In this document: one piece after another, positions 28,101 through 35,496 of the stretch
Position numbering within the stretch: position 1 is the stretch's first letter
Layout: each line of letters opens with the position of its first letter
Source: JAEUJZ01 sp964460115
Lineage (GTDB): Bacteria; Myxococcota_A; Polyangia; Palsa-1104; JAEUJZ01
DNA: 64,000 nucleotides
Direction of reading: 5' to 3'
NCBI GenBank assembly: GCA_964460115.1
Contig: CAYWPR010000021.1
Coordinates: 16,409 to 80,408, forward strand
The notes under the pieces: generated by a model
What the model was told of the DNA's origin: nothing
The model's database searches: none
Seen by the model: the letters and a program-made list of their open reading frames with translations, nothing else
Position numbers and translations under genes: made by a program

Positions 28101-31022
28101 GCCAAAGCCGCGTAAATACCACGAGTAAGCGGTGTTTTTGTCTTTGAGTGCGGTTTCGTTCAGCTCCGCCAGCCGCTGCATGCGTTCGATGCGCGTGGCC
28201 AGATCTTCGGTATGGCCAAGCTGTATCTCGAGCACGCCGGCCAGCTTCTTGGGATCTTTGGCCCCTTCGTAAAGCGGAATCAGCGCTTCGGCCGCGGTCA
28301 GATTCTTGGCGTCTAGCTTCAAGACGCTTTCGAAGGCGCGCATCGCTCGATCGGCCTTGCCCATGCGATCGCGATAGAGCACCGCGATGCGGTTATAAAG
28401 CAGGGCTTTGTTGAGGTCGTCTTCGACATCAACTTGGCGCTCGAAGGTGCGAATCAGTTCGTCGTATTTATTCTGCCGCGCATAAAACTGTTCCAGCTCG
28501 TCCCAGCTCTTTTGCTCGACAAACAGCTTCTTGATGGCATCTTGTGCGCGACGATTTTCCGGCTCGATGGTGAGCAGTTCGCGCCAGGCATTGGTGGCGC
28601 GCGCCGCATCCCTGACGCGATCGGTAAACAAAACGCCCAGCTTCTGCAGGGCCGCGACCTTTTTGGTGTTGTCCGTAAATAGGGACACCTGGCGCTCGCT
28701 GACGTCGGCCAGCTTGTCCCACATTTTCTCGCGCTCGTAGAGCTTCTCAAGCTCGCCCAGCGCTTCGGCATGCTCGGGATTGGCTTCGAGCACGCGTTCC
28801 CACAATTCGATAGAAATCGCTGGTTTCTTGAGTTTTTCAGACGCTAGCTTGGCGATCTCGACAAAACGCTGACTGCGTTCGGAGGCGTTTTCGATGCGCG
28901 CCACTTCGCGCTGATTGACGGCGATGAGTTTTTCCCAGTCGCGCCGTTTTTCGTAGTTGCTCTTTAAATAAGCAATGGCTTCGGCGTTGGTGTCATCGAT
29001 GGCCAGCGCTTGCTCATAGGCTTTGATGGCTTCGGCGACGTTTGAGAAACGTTCCTGAAACAGCCGAGCGACGCGGCAGTACACCGCGACCTTTTCGGCG
29101 GGATCTTCAATCTGCGCCGCTTTCTTTTGCAGCGTCGAGATCAGATCCGGCCAGCGCTTCATGTTCTCGTACTGCACGGCCAGAGCATCAAGCGCTCGCA
29201 TATTGCCGGGCTGCAGAGCCAGAATGGCGTTAAAAGTATTTACCACCTGAGAATCGATGCGCAGGCGATCTCGATAAAGCTCGACGAGCTCGAACAAGTG
29301 CTCGACTTTTTCCTCGGCGGAAAGATCCGGCAGCTTGTCAACGGCGTCTTTGATGGCATCGGCCAGGGCAGTCCATTTTTCGGCCTGACGCAAAAGACGC
29401 ATGAGCTCACGGCGCGGCACCGGATGCTGCGGGACTTGCGCGATGACCTTTTTCCAGGCATCGACGGCCTTGTCGGCATTTGTGGCCTCAAGGGCCCAGG
29501 CGGCATCCATAGCCTGGCGCACGGCGGGCTCCAGGCCCGAAAGCTCGGCCGAAGACTCGCTAGGTGCCTCGGCGCTTGCTGCTTCGGGCTCGGCCGCTGC
29601 TTCCGGTTCGGCGAGTGGGGCCGGGGGCTCTTCGGCGGCAGCCACGGTTTCGGCGGCCGGGGCTTCGGGCTCGGCATGCGCCGGTTCTTCTTCGACCGCA
29701 GCCTCTGCATGCACCGCGGCCGGCGCACTGGCTTCTTCGGCGCTACCTTCTTCGGGCGCCTCTGCCGCGACTTCGGTCTCAGCCACTTGGTCGGCGGCAG
29801 CGGTTTCCTCTACAGCCGCCGGTTCTTCGGCGGGAGCACCTTCGGCCGGGGCTTCGGGCTCAATCGTTGGATCGCCGTATTCGGCGGTATAGGCCGCCAG
29901 TTCTTCGTTTTCTGGATAGACGGCGGCCACGCCAGCAAAGTAAACGCGAGCGCGTGCCGGATCGCCCAGATCCTGCCAAGCCATACGAGCGGCCTGCACC
30001 ATGATCGCAGCGCGCTCGGTTTCTTTCATGACCGCGGCGCGAGCGGCTTCCGCGTAATGAATGAGCAGATCCCATTCACTGCGGGCGGCATACACATCAC
30101 GCAGCAGGCTAAACGCTGCCATATGCCCCGGAAAAACGACGCCAGCGTCGCCGCTCCCTTGATAGGTTAGATCGAGGGCGCGGCCGTAAAAATGCGCGGC
30201 GCGATCGCGATCCTTCCAGCGCAATAGCCACATATTGCCGATGCGCTTGGCCAAATCGATTTTGGCTTGATCGTCTTCCAGGCTGTCGATGCGGCTGTCT
30301 TCCAGGGCGACGATTTCATCGAAGCGGCTTTGAGCGGCCAGAATTTTTTCCAAAAGGAAATTGGCCATCTCATGCTGCGGCTCGATGCCCAGCACCGAAT
30401 TCAAGCACTGTTCCAGCTTGGGATCGGTAGGGGCTTCAAGGTGTAAAATACGCGCCGCGCGAAACAGCACCCGCGCCGCCATCGGCGGATCGTTTAGCTG
30501 TAACTTGCGCGAGGTTGCAAGCAACCGATCGACTTCGTTTTGCCAATCGGCGCGATCATAGCGACAAGCAGCCAAGGCATCGGCCAGATTGGGATCATCT
30601 GGCTGACGCTTGGCAGCGTTTTCCAGCGGCTGGGCCGCACGGTCGCGCTGACCGGCATCTAGAAGCGTTTCGCCGAGCAGGCGTTCGGCTTCATGTTTGC
30701 GCGCAGGATCGGGGCTGACCTTCAGTTCAAGGCCCAGCAGCGTTGCTACCATTTCGAGATTGCCCATCTCGCGGTAGATTTGCCGCGCTCGAGTCAGGGC
30801 GCGGGTCTGCTGTGGATTCTGTTTGAAGGCCTGCTGATAGTGGGCCATGGCGCGGTCTTTGCGTAGGAAGATCTCTTCGCAGACCTCGCCCAGTTCGAAC
30901 AGCGCTGCCGCCCGGTTCTCTTTGCCCTCGATCCGCTCGATTTCTTTCTCGATCTCATCGAGCAGACCGGCCCAAGTTCGTGCATTGCGAAGGCGCTTCG
31001 CTACCTGTTCCCGGAGTTGCAT
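19128..31022 (-). CDS. Giant tetratricopeptide-repeat protein, 3964 aa (AgmK/GltI-like)
   Basis: One uninterrupted frame of 11.9 kb. Nearly the whole protein is TPR-like helical pairs. They alternate as LexLYxxxxxWxxL, then a 30-residue linker, then RIAxLYExxLxDxxxAixxYxxxLxldPxnxxAL, repeating about every 105 residues. Residues 387-495 are an Ala/Glu/Pro-rich spacer. The last ~300 residues are not TPR and contain FIPSIVVGQGMLAG, FLTKMRPEHYLRQI and VDLTSHRTGLIIANDL. That order resembles the tail of M48-type metallopeptidases, but the HExxH motif is missing. No signal peptide is seen. Myxococcus AgmK/GltI, a gliding-complex component, has similar size and composition, and an AgmX/PglI-type gene lies upstream here, which supports the relation. 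Large TPR arrays scaffold protein complexes. The function in this organism is not shown. The start has only a weak ribosome-binding site. Confidence 0.9.
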   Translation of the reverse strand: MQLREQVAKRLRNARTWAGLLDEIEKEIERIEGKENRAAALFELGEVCEEIFLRKDRAMAHYQQAFKQNPQQTRALTRARQIYREMGNLEMVATLLGLELKVSPDPARKHEAERLLGETLLDAGQRDRAAQPLENAAKRQPDDPNLADALAACRYDRADWQNEVDRLLATSRKLQLNDPPMAARVLFRAARILHLEAPTDPKLEQCLNSVLGIEPQHEMANFLLEKILAAQSRFDEIVALEDSRIDSLEDDQAKIDLAKRIGNMWLLRWKDRDRAAHFYGRALDLTYQGSGDAGVVFPGHMAAFSLLRDVYAARSEWDLLIHYAEAARAAVMKETERAAIMVQAARMAWQDLGDPARARVYFAGVAAVYPENEELAAYTAEYGDPTIEPEAPAEGAPAEEPAAVEETAAADQVAETEVAAEAPEEGSAEEASAPAAVHAEAAVEEEPAHAEPEAPAAETVAAAEEPPAPLAEPEAAAEPEAASAEAPSESSAELSGLEPAVRQAMDAAWALEATNADKAVDAWKKVIAQVPQHPVPRRELMRLLRQAEKWTALADAIKDAVDKLPDLSAEEKVEHLFELVELYRDRLRIDSQVVNTFNAILALQPGNMRALDALAVQYENMKRWPDLISTLQKKAAQIEDPAEKVAVYCRVARLFQERFSNVAEAIKAYEQALAIDDTNAEAIAYLKSNYEKRRDWEKLIAVNQREVARIENASERSQRFVEIAKLASEKLKKPAISIELWERVLEANPEHAEALGELEKLYEREKMWDKLADVSERQVSLFTDNTKKVAALQKLGVLFTDRVRDAARATNAWRELLTIEPENRRAQDAIKKLFVEQKSWDELEQFYARQNKYDELIRTFERQVDVEDDLNKALLYNRIAVLYRDRMGKADRAMRAFESVLKLDAKNLTAAEALIPLYEGAKDPKKLAGVLEIQLGHTEDLATRIERMQRLAELNETALKDKNTAYSWYLRGFGEDHTAEWLRPEIERLAGDVSGWAQLVSAYEQAVPKFTDKMDALPLLLVVARVYEEQMKDAEKAIETNRQILTVDENNAVALEAMERLYLKTARYPELLGIYQKKLDLEMEPIRQKGIRYQIAELYENEIKDAAQAVNAYKAILDGVGGENELPAWQALDRIYTATAQWPDLQATIPRELELVDPADAPTIAHLKYRLGQIREQHLSDPSGAIECYREILELLPSHTGAREALERRLDDYTYQVEAANILQPIYEQLGEWLRLIEVHEIQLKRTDETETLTRVTLLMRIGELWAGQVRNGEKAFDAYSRCFRLDPANEQCRAQLDALAAQLGFYEKFVALYEDAIEKGGLESLLTRELLMRVATVYDEHLGKSEKAVEFFRRAQAIDPEDIVVLEALEKLYQRHEQWNELLEVFRKKVELAGEPEVRERMFFQMARLWEEVLGNFEQAIATYKEVLAQDDSNQQALRSLDRLYVQQKLWTDLSENLQRQLVLTQDEGETIQLLNRLAALREKELNEVAAAVDTYRQVLDLDSNNAESTLALERLIKLPEHELNVATILEPIYKQRNDWANLIFTYEIMVKHSLDPVRKIELLHEIARLYEEGGEDGLQAFQTYARALREDPTRDDTQKQLERLAKFLDHFAALVNLYNEVVEQASHDIELQVHLFTRIAQIYEQNLGDNGHAAEAYHRVIKVDSANLPAANALEALYTRTEQYQKLVEVVLAKVEMVSEVADKKALYFRAARLFVDVLNNPDRSIEVYKGVLDTDGNDTAAINALEQLFVDLQRWSDLKDIYARKVDLAQTIEDKKHILSQMGEVYETRLQDIEHAIETYTGILDLDPTDWTAISALDHLYLTAERWYDLLQILEREVELAQSTAETVVFKYRIGELFRTHLKDMTRSVESYREALELDSGHEPTLLALDGIVHGAEEPVLAAQVLEPIFETAGEWEKLIDVLEVMVTHAEDPLRKVELLHRIAGYYERQLERSPSSFEAYSRALALDAQNESTIANLERLAEITKAWPKLGERYEAEITKMQDVPQQVEMLLRTARVYEEEMQAEDKAIATFRRVLDVEPDNSNAILALDRLYERGQHWKELADILRSEIRLANSDQEIVALQFRLGQLYEQSLHDVDNAIEVYREILNSDPEHGPTLQALELLFAEGVRPIEIAGILEPLYGVAEQWEKLVKIHEVQLDKLTDENERQALIQRIAELCEHKLVDQVAAFQWWCRAISEAPLSEQAGEEVERLARVCRTWVELVQVYGDTLQGEAAQRDPQIQRSLLLKLARVYEFELRDLQHAEDAHLRVLRIDPKDAEALAALDRIYAQTSMWRELADILRRRIQITPETDDRIELYFRLGKVYTDALEEPTQAIPCYLAILEDDTRNGKALECLERIYFRGENWRELFGVYEKMVDIAEGDAGMADCYARMARIANDALGERERSIELWNKVIDLRGEDSMALLQLAQLYESAQAWRELVDILERTVRITEIPEDRIPLYKRLGQIWEIKLERDRESLDAWQEVLQIDPRDLDALRAICALYRKLQQPDDLVETLHRLIEAGQLSNMGVDEIREAYAELGKLYGETLMRPNEAIDSWRKVYDYNKKDFRALKALEDLFVQEARWEDAVDVIEKRIKLLESPADKITELLKAAKIWEESVEDPAAAADAYERVLQIDKHNLTASQQLENIYRQRASWGQLTELLLARVEFPNNTPPIRIEIYQAIARIFEDNMNDRENAFIVLQAAFREDYSVDSTARELERLASITGKWGDLLGEYTQSVTQIPDLKARADLWVKIGRWYADHLGRIDYAIASQQQALALDGNHKEALSNLAECYRKTQQWPELVQVLEHHSNIEDDVPKKVELLIELAERYENQLGNVPSAIASYRRAIDADPTSMAALDALERLYLAGQSWLELIEILGRKAQIIDDQERVITLKRRIGEYYDQKLNDLKKAIVSFKEILDLDSMNLRAMRSLEDLYARTLQNDPYLQILESQLDVVATDDERVSVYERIAVAWENLFKKIDKAAESYEKVLSINDRHEPSLKQLERLYRTQKQWPELVDTYRRHIMAAADPADRMNLYALMGEVYEVEIKDLDRAVESYSDILSFDPNHQHALIALGRLYEKVEDWNRAIDTLAHLVTLVNDRKQAVELHTRIGALYEDRLQDQDTAEGRYLEALRVDQNFVPAMLKLIALYKGRGDWLKAVQLMIRAEEQLPNPLDKVKLLFEIGSIYRERLDEEKTGSEFLARVIALDPEHVGAAEPLADLYFREQRWKELEPILDMLVRKVDKRDVKEANQIYYRLAKTSDSLGNRDKALKYFKLAYDLDSTSLPTLLGRADLLYRIEDWEGAFKLYQTVLVHHREGQKDAEVVDIFYRLGIIKLRQGEKKKALNMFEKALEIDPSHRATLLAVIDMQSAQNDWEAVIAAKRSLLPVADIEERFNLYCQMAELYSDKLQKYNEAIKAYLDAVDLKAESHVVLHKVLDLYTKTEQWKKAIEILGRIATIEKDTLRRGKFYYTAGVIYRDALKSTDEAIDQFNLALDAYFESPDRIPKEQFQAYLKPFEAIDKICTNRKDWKAQERNYRKMIKRMPKVGQEQVTVALWHALGEIYRSRLRDIGAAIQTFEVAAQLEPDNLKRHEILAELYIVGGPDFLEKAIAEQMFLISKDPFKIEAYKALRRIYMDSRQYDRAWCMCSALVYLQRADADETQFFEQYKSKGLVRAKAKLTEEMWAKYVYHPDEDRFVGNIYAAVYMAVGMYRSAEHKQYGLKRKERRDLATDQALFSKVFTYVMQVLNVPPNIEIFFRPDQPGELQVANCKEKNIFIPSIVVGQGMLAGRSDKDLAFPIATFLTKMRPEHYLRQIIPSNTELSVWVMAAIRMVMPQFNVPPDKIQLVEQFMGPLTQLLPFAAREHLTMVVQAFIKQKSQLDIAKWAQAVDLTSHRTGLIIANDLSLSARFISTEPTTVGGMQPKDKIKELLMYAISPAYFELRQLLGIAIG
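29538..29864 (-). repeat. Low-complexity Ala/Glu/Pro-rich segment inside the giant TPR gene
   Basis: About 109 residues (387-495) made almost only of Ala, Glu, Pro, Ser and Val separate an N-terminal TPR block from the main array. It is probably a flexible, acidic hinge. The opposite strand gives a misleading long open frame here. Confidence 0.75.
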
Positions 31023-31153
31023 GAGCAGGCCACCCTTATAGCGGTTTCTGGCGGATTATAGATGGTTGAAAGCCGCACTTTTTATACCACGCTCGGCCGA
31101 CGGCGATCAATATGGAACCCGGCACAGCGCCGCGGGTTTTAGGCGCGGCGCGT

Positions 31154-31174
31154 CTCAAACCGACGTGGTTTGAG
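31154..31174. other. Inverted repeat in the 233-base gap upstream of the giant TPR gene
   Basis: CTCAAACC (31154-31161) and GGTTTGAG (31167-31174) pair perfectly with a 5-base loop. There is no T run on either side, so it is not a typical terminator. It could be an operator or a processing site within an otherwise featureless gap (31023-31255). Confidence 0.4.
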
Positions 31175-31255
31175 TCCTACGATACTTTAGGTTTGCAGGG
31201 TTCGCTAACTAAGCTAGAGCTACGAATTCTTGCTAGGTCTAGCCTGAAACGCGCT

Positions 31256-32092
31256 TTATGGCGCTTCAAGCTGATTTAATGCATCGGAGGCCGCCTTGGC
31301 GAGTTCTGGACCTCCGCGGCTGCCGGCGCTGCTGAAGCGCTTTAGCCACTCGATGGCATTTTTCTTGTCGTCCATCAGTTTGTAGGTCATTCCAAGGTTG
31401 TAAACGGCCATATACATGTCGCTGCTAAGTTCCAGCGCACGTTTGAACTCTTTGACCGCTTCATCATATTGCTTGGTTTTTTGCAGCGCCACGCCTAGGC
31501 CGTAGTGAGCATCGGCATCGGCATCGTTGGCTGTGGTGGCGGCCTGAAATACCTGAGACGCTTCTTTATCGTAGTCGTAATCGAGGTACAGATTGCCCAG
31601 CCGAATGTAGGGCGGAATAAACCGCGGATTTACCTCGATCGCCTTGCGATAGGCGGCATCGGCTTCACGGAACTTCTCAAGATACTCAAGCACCATACCG
31701 AGCCGGTAGTGCGCTTTGTAGGCCTTAGGTTCTAGCTTGACCGCGGTTTCGAATTCAGCCCGCGCTGCTTCCAGCTTTTTGTTTTCGAACAAAGAGCTGG
31801 CCAGTTCGTAATGATAGCCAGGATTGTCGCTGGCGAATTTGACGGCTTGCTCAAAAGAGGCAATCGCTTCGGGCCACTTCTTTTGATCCTTATAGACCAC
31901 GCCAAGGTTGTAGTGCGCTTGGTCATTGGATGGATCAATCGAGATCGCCTGCTGCAAATTGCTGATCGCTCGCTCAAATAGCTTTTGGCGACCCGCTTCA
32001 ACGCCATTGTTCATGGCTTCGATGGACTTATTACGCTCCTGGTTACAGCCAAGCAGCAGCAGACAGAAGGCCCAGCGCTTCAGATGGTGCAT
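31256..32092 (-). CDS. TPR lipoprotein (GltE/AglT-like)
   Basis: The 278-aa protein starts MHHLKRWAFCLLLLGCNQE, with a lipobox LLGC giving a predicted lipoprotein Cys at residue 16. It then carries about six consecutive TPRs (AISNLQQAISIDPSNDQAHYNLGVVYKDQ, and similar units with LEPKAYKAHYRLG, NPRFIPPYIRLGNLY, AYYNLG-like ends). GAGG precedes the ATG. It lies between the FHA/AgmX-PglI-type gene and the giant TPR gene on the same strand. A TPR protein (AglT/GltE) accompanies the equivalent genes in Myxococcus. Orthology is plausible but not certain, because TPR lipoproteins are common. Confidence 0.85.
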   Translation of the reverse strand: MHHLKRWAFCLLLLGCNQERNKSIEAMNNGVEAGRQKLFERAISNLQQAISIDPSNDQAHYNLGVVYKDQKKWPEAIASFEQAVKFASDNPGYHYELASSLFENKKLEAARAEFETAVKLEPKAYKAHYRLGMVLEYLEKFREADAAYRKAIEVNPRFIPPYIRLGNLYLDYDYDKEASQVFQAATTANDADADAHYGLGVALQKTKQYDEAVKEFKRALELSSDMYMAVYNLGMTYKLMDDKKNAIEWLKRFSSAGSRGGPELAKAASDALNQLEAP

Positions 32093-32196
32093 GAGAATCC
32101 TCGAGCTTCCCTCAGGGTGATTTTATCGCTCAGGCCGGTCTGTTTTCCGTGGCTTGCCTGCTTTTGACGGGGCAAGTGGCGGATGCGCCAAAGAAC

Positions 32197-34419
32197 TTAG
32201 TCAGCGCCCGCAGCCTTGAGCACAAATGGATAAGTTACCACAACGATACCGCCACCCTGCGGTTTGGGGAACTCCCAGCGGCGTACCGCCTGCGCAATAC
32301 AGGTCTCAACCGGCGGATTGTTCATGGTAGAGGCCTGCACCGCGGAGGCCGCCACGGTTCCATTGCCAGAAATGGTGAACTGCACCATGACACGGCCGAT
32401 GAGGTTTGCATTTTTGACGAGCTCACGCTCGTAGCAAAACTTCACCTCATTGATGTGGCGACGAATAATGCGGCGAATGATTTCTTTGTCGAGCGATCCG
32501 CGAACTTCAGCGGTTCCGGGGACGACTTCGGGGGCGCCGGCGCGCCGGCTGCCTAGGCCCCCGGCACCGCGGCCGTAGCCCGAACCAGTGCCGCCGCCGC
32601 CGCCTTTGCCGATCGTTCCCAGATTGCCAAGGCCGATGGTGCCTTCACCTGTGCCGCCGCCGCCCCGACCCGAGCCTACAAGGCCGAGCCCGCCGACGCC
32701 GTATGCTTCGCCGACTTCGGTGCCTACAAGTCCGCCAAGGACATCGCTGGCATCGGTGCCAAGGGCAGTATCGCGACCGTAAATCGACGCCAGAATCGAG
32801 CCTTTGTTGGCGTTGAGGATGCCGAGCACGCCCGCTTTTTCAGCCATTTCTTTGGCCAACTGCTTGGCTAGATGGGGGTCGGTGTTGTCCTTGGGACCTT
32901 TGAGGGCATAAAGTCCCTGTTTGTTTTTGGACTCTTTTTTGCCCATCTTGCCTTCTTCGTCTTTGTGGCGCTTGCCTTTGCCGCCGGCGTCATCGTCGCT
33001 TTTTTTCTTCAGCCACTCGGGGATGAGCTCGTCTTTTTGCTCGGGCGGCTTGATCATAAATTTGGCAAAGCGCTGATCGTTAATGAACGAATCCAGCGAC
33101 AAAGAGCGCGGATCGGGCGGCACTGAAAACATCAGCAGCAGGAACAGCGCGTGTAGCGCAAAGATCACGCCGGTATAGGTCTGCGCGCCCCAGTCGATTT
33201 GCACCGGGGCGGGAAAGTGCCGCGCCTTGGGCGTTCCGACGACGTTAAACGTGTTGTCAAAAAGCCGCAGATTGAAACGCGACTCGGTGCCGATGGGCAT
33301 GCTGTAGGCACCGGCGATATCTGCCACGGGTCGCGCCGTGCCGTTCTGAATCAGTTCGCTAAGCGTCTTTATGCTGCCCGGTTCGCGCAGATCGCCGGTC
33401 ATTTGCGCAGTGAAAAGCACCTCGAAGTCTTTTCCCGTCGAGCGCATCAGCGGAAAGCGTGGAATCGGCAGGATATTAGGCATGGCAAAGCTGGCCTTTT
33501 TATCGCTGCCGATGGTGTAGTCGTGCTCGCCGCTTTCCTCGAAATGCCGCGAAAGGCCCCACATCAAAGCGGCGATGCCCAAAAAGAGCAGCCCGCCGAA
33601 AATTACGTCGGTCGCCGGGTTTTCGCGGGGCATGCGAAATTCGTGATAAGGCTTGCCCGCGTCGAGCCAGGCATCTCGAGCGCGACGGATTTGGCCCATC
33701 TGCACAAAGGCGACGATGAGCATGATGAGGACCGCCACAAGCGTTCCGGTACCAAGTCCAAGAAGGACCTTGGTGGCGGGGCTGATGCGTCCGGCCTGCG
33801 GATTGGTAAATAGCTGCACGTCGAGGACCGCATCCTCGAACATGGCAGATACTTCGACGGCGCGTGTGCCATCGCGCACTTCGATATCTTCAGAGCTTCT
33901 GGGAAACAGCGGCCTCGAAAAAGCGGCGGGCGCCATCGCTTCCGGGCTGCGGCCGACGCCAAACTGCGCCGGCAAAGCCGCGGGCTGCAGGCTTTCCGAA
34001 TGGCTGGCTTCAGCGATAAAAGGCGAGCTTTTCAGCGTCGGGTCTTTGACCGTATCGACGATAAGTTGACCCAAATCAACCTGCTGCGTCGATTCGCTAG
34101 CGACAGGTTCGCCGATGGTCAAAACGACACGAACGTCGCCGAGCAAAAGCTCGTCGCCGTTTTTTAGTTTTTGCTTGTTGACCTTCTCTCCGTTGACCTG
34201 AGTGCCCCGTGCCGAGCCAAGGTCGATGATCGAGATCTCAGAAGGGCCTGTGATCTCAATCACAGCGTGCATCCGACTGACCGATTCATCCTCAATACGC
34301 AGGTGAGAAGACGAAAGCTTCCCGACCTTGATGATGTCCTGATTGAGGGTGGTAGTTGTTAGCAGTTGTTCCCCTTTATAGACGGCAAACGTCAGGGGAA
34401 CGGTCACGCCACTGGGCAT
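32197..34419 (-). CDS. FHA-domain, three-TM, AgmX/PglI C-terminal domain protein (GltG/PglI-like)
   Basis: ATG at 34419 has GGAGG six bases upstream, better than the TTG one codon earlier. The 740-aa protein has an N-terminal FHA domain (about 10-102) with GKLSSSHLRI, SRMHAVIEI and LGSARGTQVNGE, which reads phosphothreonine. Three TM segments follow (VLLGLGTGTLVAVLIMLIVAF, IFGGLLFLGIAALMWGL, GVIFALHALFLLLMF), with a periplasmic loop between the last two. A Lys/Asp/Glu-rich stretch, a Gly-rich stretch, and a TonB-like AgmX/PglI C-terminal domain (IIRRIIRRHINEVKFCYERE, then VMVQFTISGNGTV) complete it. This matches the PglI/GltG type of inner-membrane component that links cytoplasmic regulators to the periplasm in the Glt complex. 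Confidence 0.9.
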   Translation of the reverse strand: MPSGVTVPLTFAVYKGEQLLTTTTLNQDIIKVGKLSSSHLRIEDESVSRMHAVIEITGPSEISIIDLGSARGTQVNGEKVNKQKLKNGDELLLGDVRVVLTIGEPVASESTQQVDLGQLIVDTVKDPTLKSSPFIAEASHSESLQPAALPAQFGVGRSPEAMAPAAFSRPLFPRSSEDIEVRDGTRAVEVSAMFEDAVLDVQLFTNPQAGRISPATKVLLGLGTGTLVAVLIMLIVAFVQMGQIRRARDAWLDAGKPYHEFRMPRENPATDVIFGGLLFLGIAALMWGLSRHFEESGEHDYTIGSDKKASFAMPNILPIPRFPLMRSTGKDFEVLFTAQMTGDLREPGSIKTLSELIQNGTARPVADIAGAYSMPIGTESRFNLRLFDNTFNVVGTPKARHFPAPVQIDWGAQTYTGVIFALHALFLLLMFSVPPDPRSLSLDSFINDQRFAKFMIKPPEQKDELIPEWLKKKSDDDAGGKGKRHKDEEGKMGKKESKNKQGLYALKGPKDNTDPHLAKQLAKEMAEKAGVLGILNANKGSILASIYGRDTALGTDASDVLGGLVGTEVGEAYGVGGLGLVGSGRGGGGTGEGTIGLGNLGTIGKGGGGGTGSGYGRGAGGLGSRRAGAPEVVPGTAEVRGSLDKEIIRRIIRRHINEVKFCYERELVKNANLIGRVMVQFTISGNGTVAASAVQASTMNNPPVETCIAQAVRRWEFPKPQGGGIVVVTYPFVLKAAGAD

Positions 34420-34512
34420 CAAAAACCTCCGCGAACACGCGGTGTAGCGCGTTTTTGTGCCAAATGCAAATGGGGACCAGAGTCCCGGCCGGCGGCGGCT
34501 GGCTGTGGCGGC

Positions 34513-35496
34513 TTACTTTATACGCAGGTCGATGTGGGCCTTGCGACGTAGCTCTTTGGTCCAGTTGGCAATCGCTTTTTCCAAGTTTTGATCATAAAGC
34601 TGTCGTCGCAGCTCTTCTTTGACATCCTCAAAAGGACGCACTTCGCCAATTTTTTTCTCGACGAGCTGTAGGATATGCAGCCCGCGTTCTGAGGCGATGG
34701 GGCCGCGCAAATCGCCAGAGTCCATGCTGGCCACCGGATCGCGCAATTCGGTGGGCAAATCACCGCGCTGTAGCCAGCCGAGGTCGCCGCCGGCCTGGCT
34801 GGCGGCATCATCGCCGTATTTTTTGGCCGCGGCCGTAAAGTCCTGGCCGCTGCGCAGATCCGCGACGAGCTTTGCCGCCTGGCGCCGTTTTTCCTCGGCC
34901 TGCGACATGCTGGCCCCGGGCGGAATGGCCATAAAAATCTGCCGCAGGTGCACTTGCATTTGGTCGCCGGCGGCTTGCCGTACGCTTTGCGCATAATAGG
35001 CCCGCACTTCATCGTCCGCGACACTGACTCTGCTGCGTACTTCTTGGTTGATAAGCTTTAGCTGCAAAAGCTGCTTACGCATCGCTTTGCGATAGTCTTC
35101 GATGGAAAAGAACCCCTGCTGCTTCAGCGCTTCGGCGAATTGCTCAGTGCTCATATTGTTCTGTTGACGCACGGACTCGGCGGCGTTGCGCACCTCTTCT
35201 TCGGTGACATCCACCTTCAAGTCTTTGGCCTTTTGCCCAATCAGCACGCGCTCAATCAGCGTATCGAGCATCTTGCGCCGATGGTCTTCATACTTTCGTT
35301 GTCCTTCGGCGGTGGATAAATCAACGTTGCCGACCTCGGCTTTGAAGGTCTGGCTGGTGGCCTGATTGACTTCCGATTCCAGGACGATTTCGTCGTTTAC
35401 CACCGCCACGATGCGATTAAATACCGTAGAGGCAGAAGCCATAAGCGGCGTCAGCAAACCCAGACACACCGCCAGCAATGCAGCAAGTCGGCTCAT
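34513..35496 (-). CDS. SurA-like periplasmic peptidyl-prolyl isomerase/chaperone
   Basis: The 327-aa protein has a signal peptide (LAALLAVCLGLLTPLMASAS), then the SurA N-terminal start VFNRIVAVVNDEIVLESEV and helical chaperone region. One parvulin domain follows (about 175-270: HLRQIFMAIPPG, GGDLGWLQRGDLP, ASERGLHILQLVEKK), and a C-terminal helix. SurA escorts unfolded outer-membrane proteins to the Bam complex. E. coli SurA has two parvulin domains; one is common in this lineage. Its start overlaps the stop of the upstream parvulin gene as ATGA, so the two are translationally coupled. Confidence 0.9.
   Translation of the reverse strand: MSRLAALLAVCLGLLTPLMASASTVFNRIVAVVNDEIVLESEVNQATSQTFKAEVGNVDLSTAEGQRKYEDHRRKMLDTLIERVLIGQKAKDLKVDVTEEEVRNAAESVRQQNNMSTEQFAEALKQQGFFSIEDYRKAMRKQLLQLKLINQEVRSRVSVADDEVRAYYAQSVRQAAGDQMQVHLRQIFMAIPPGASMSQAEEKRRQAAKLVADLRSGQDFTAAAKKYGDDAASQAGGDLGWLQRGDLPTELRDPVASMDSGDLRGPIASERGLHILQLVEKKIGEVRPFEDVKEELRRQLYDQNLEKAIANWTKELRRKAHIDLRIK

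Noticed and set aside
29127..30170. Plus-strand open frame of 347 codons opposite the Ala/Glu-rich hinge
   Set aside because: Its Gly/Phe/Arg-rich product mirrors GC-rich Ala/Glu codons on the other strand. No start signal or domain is seen.
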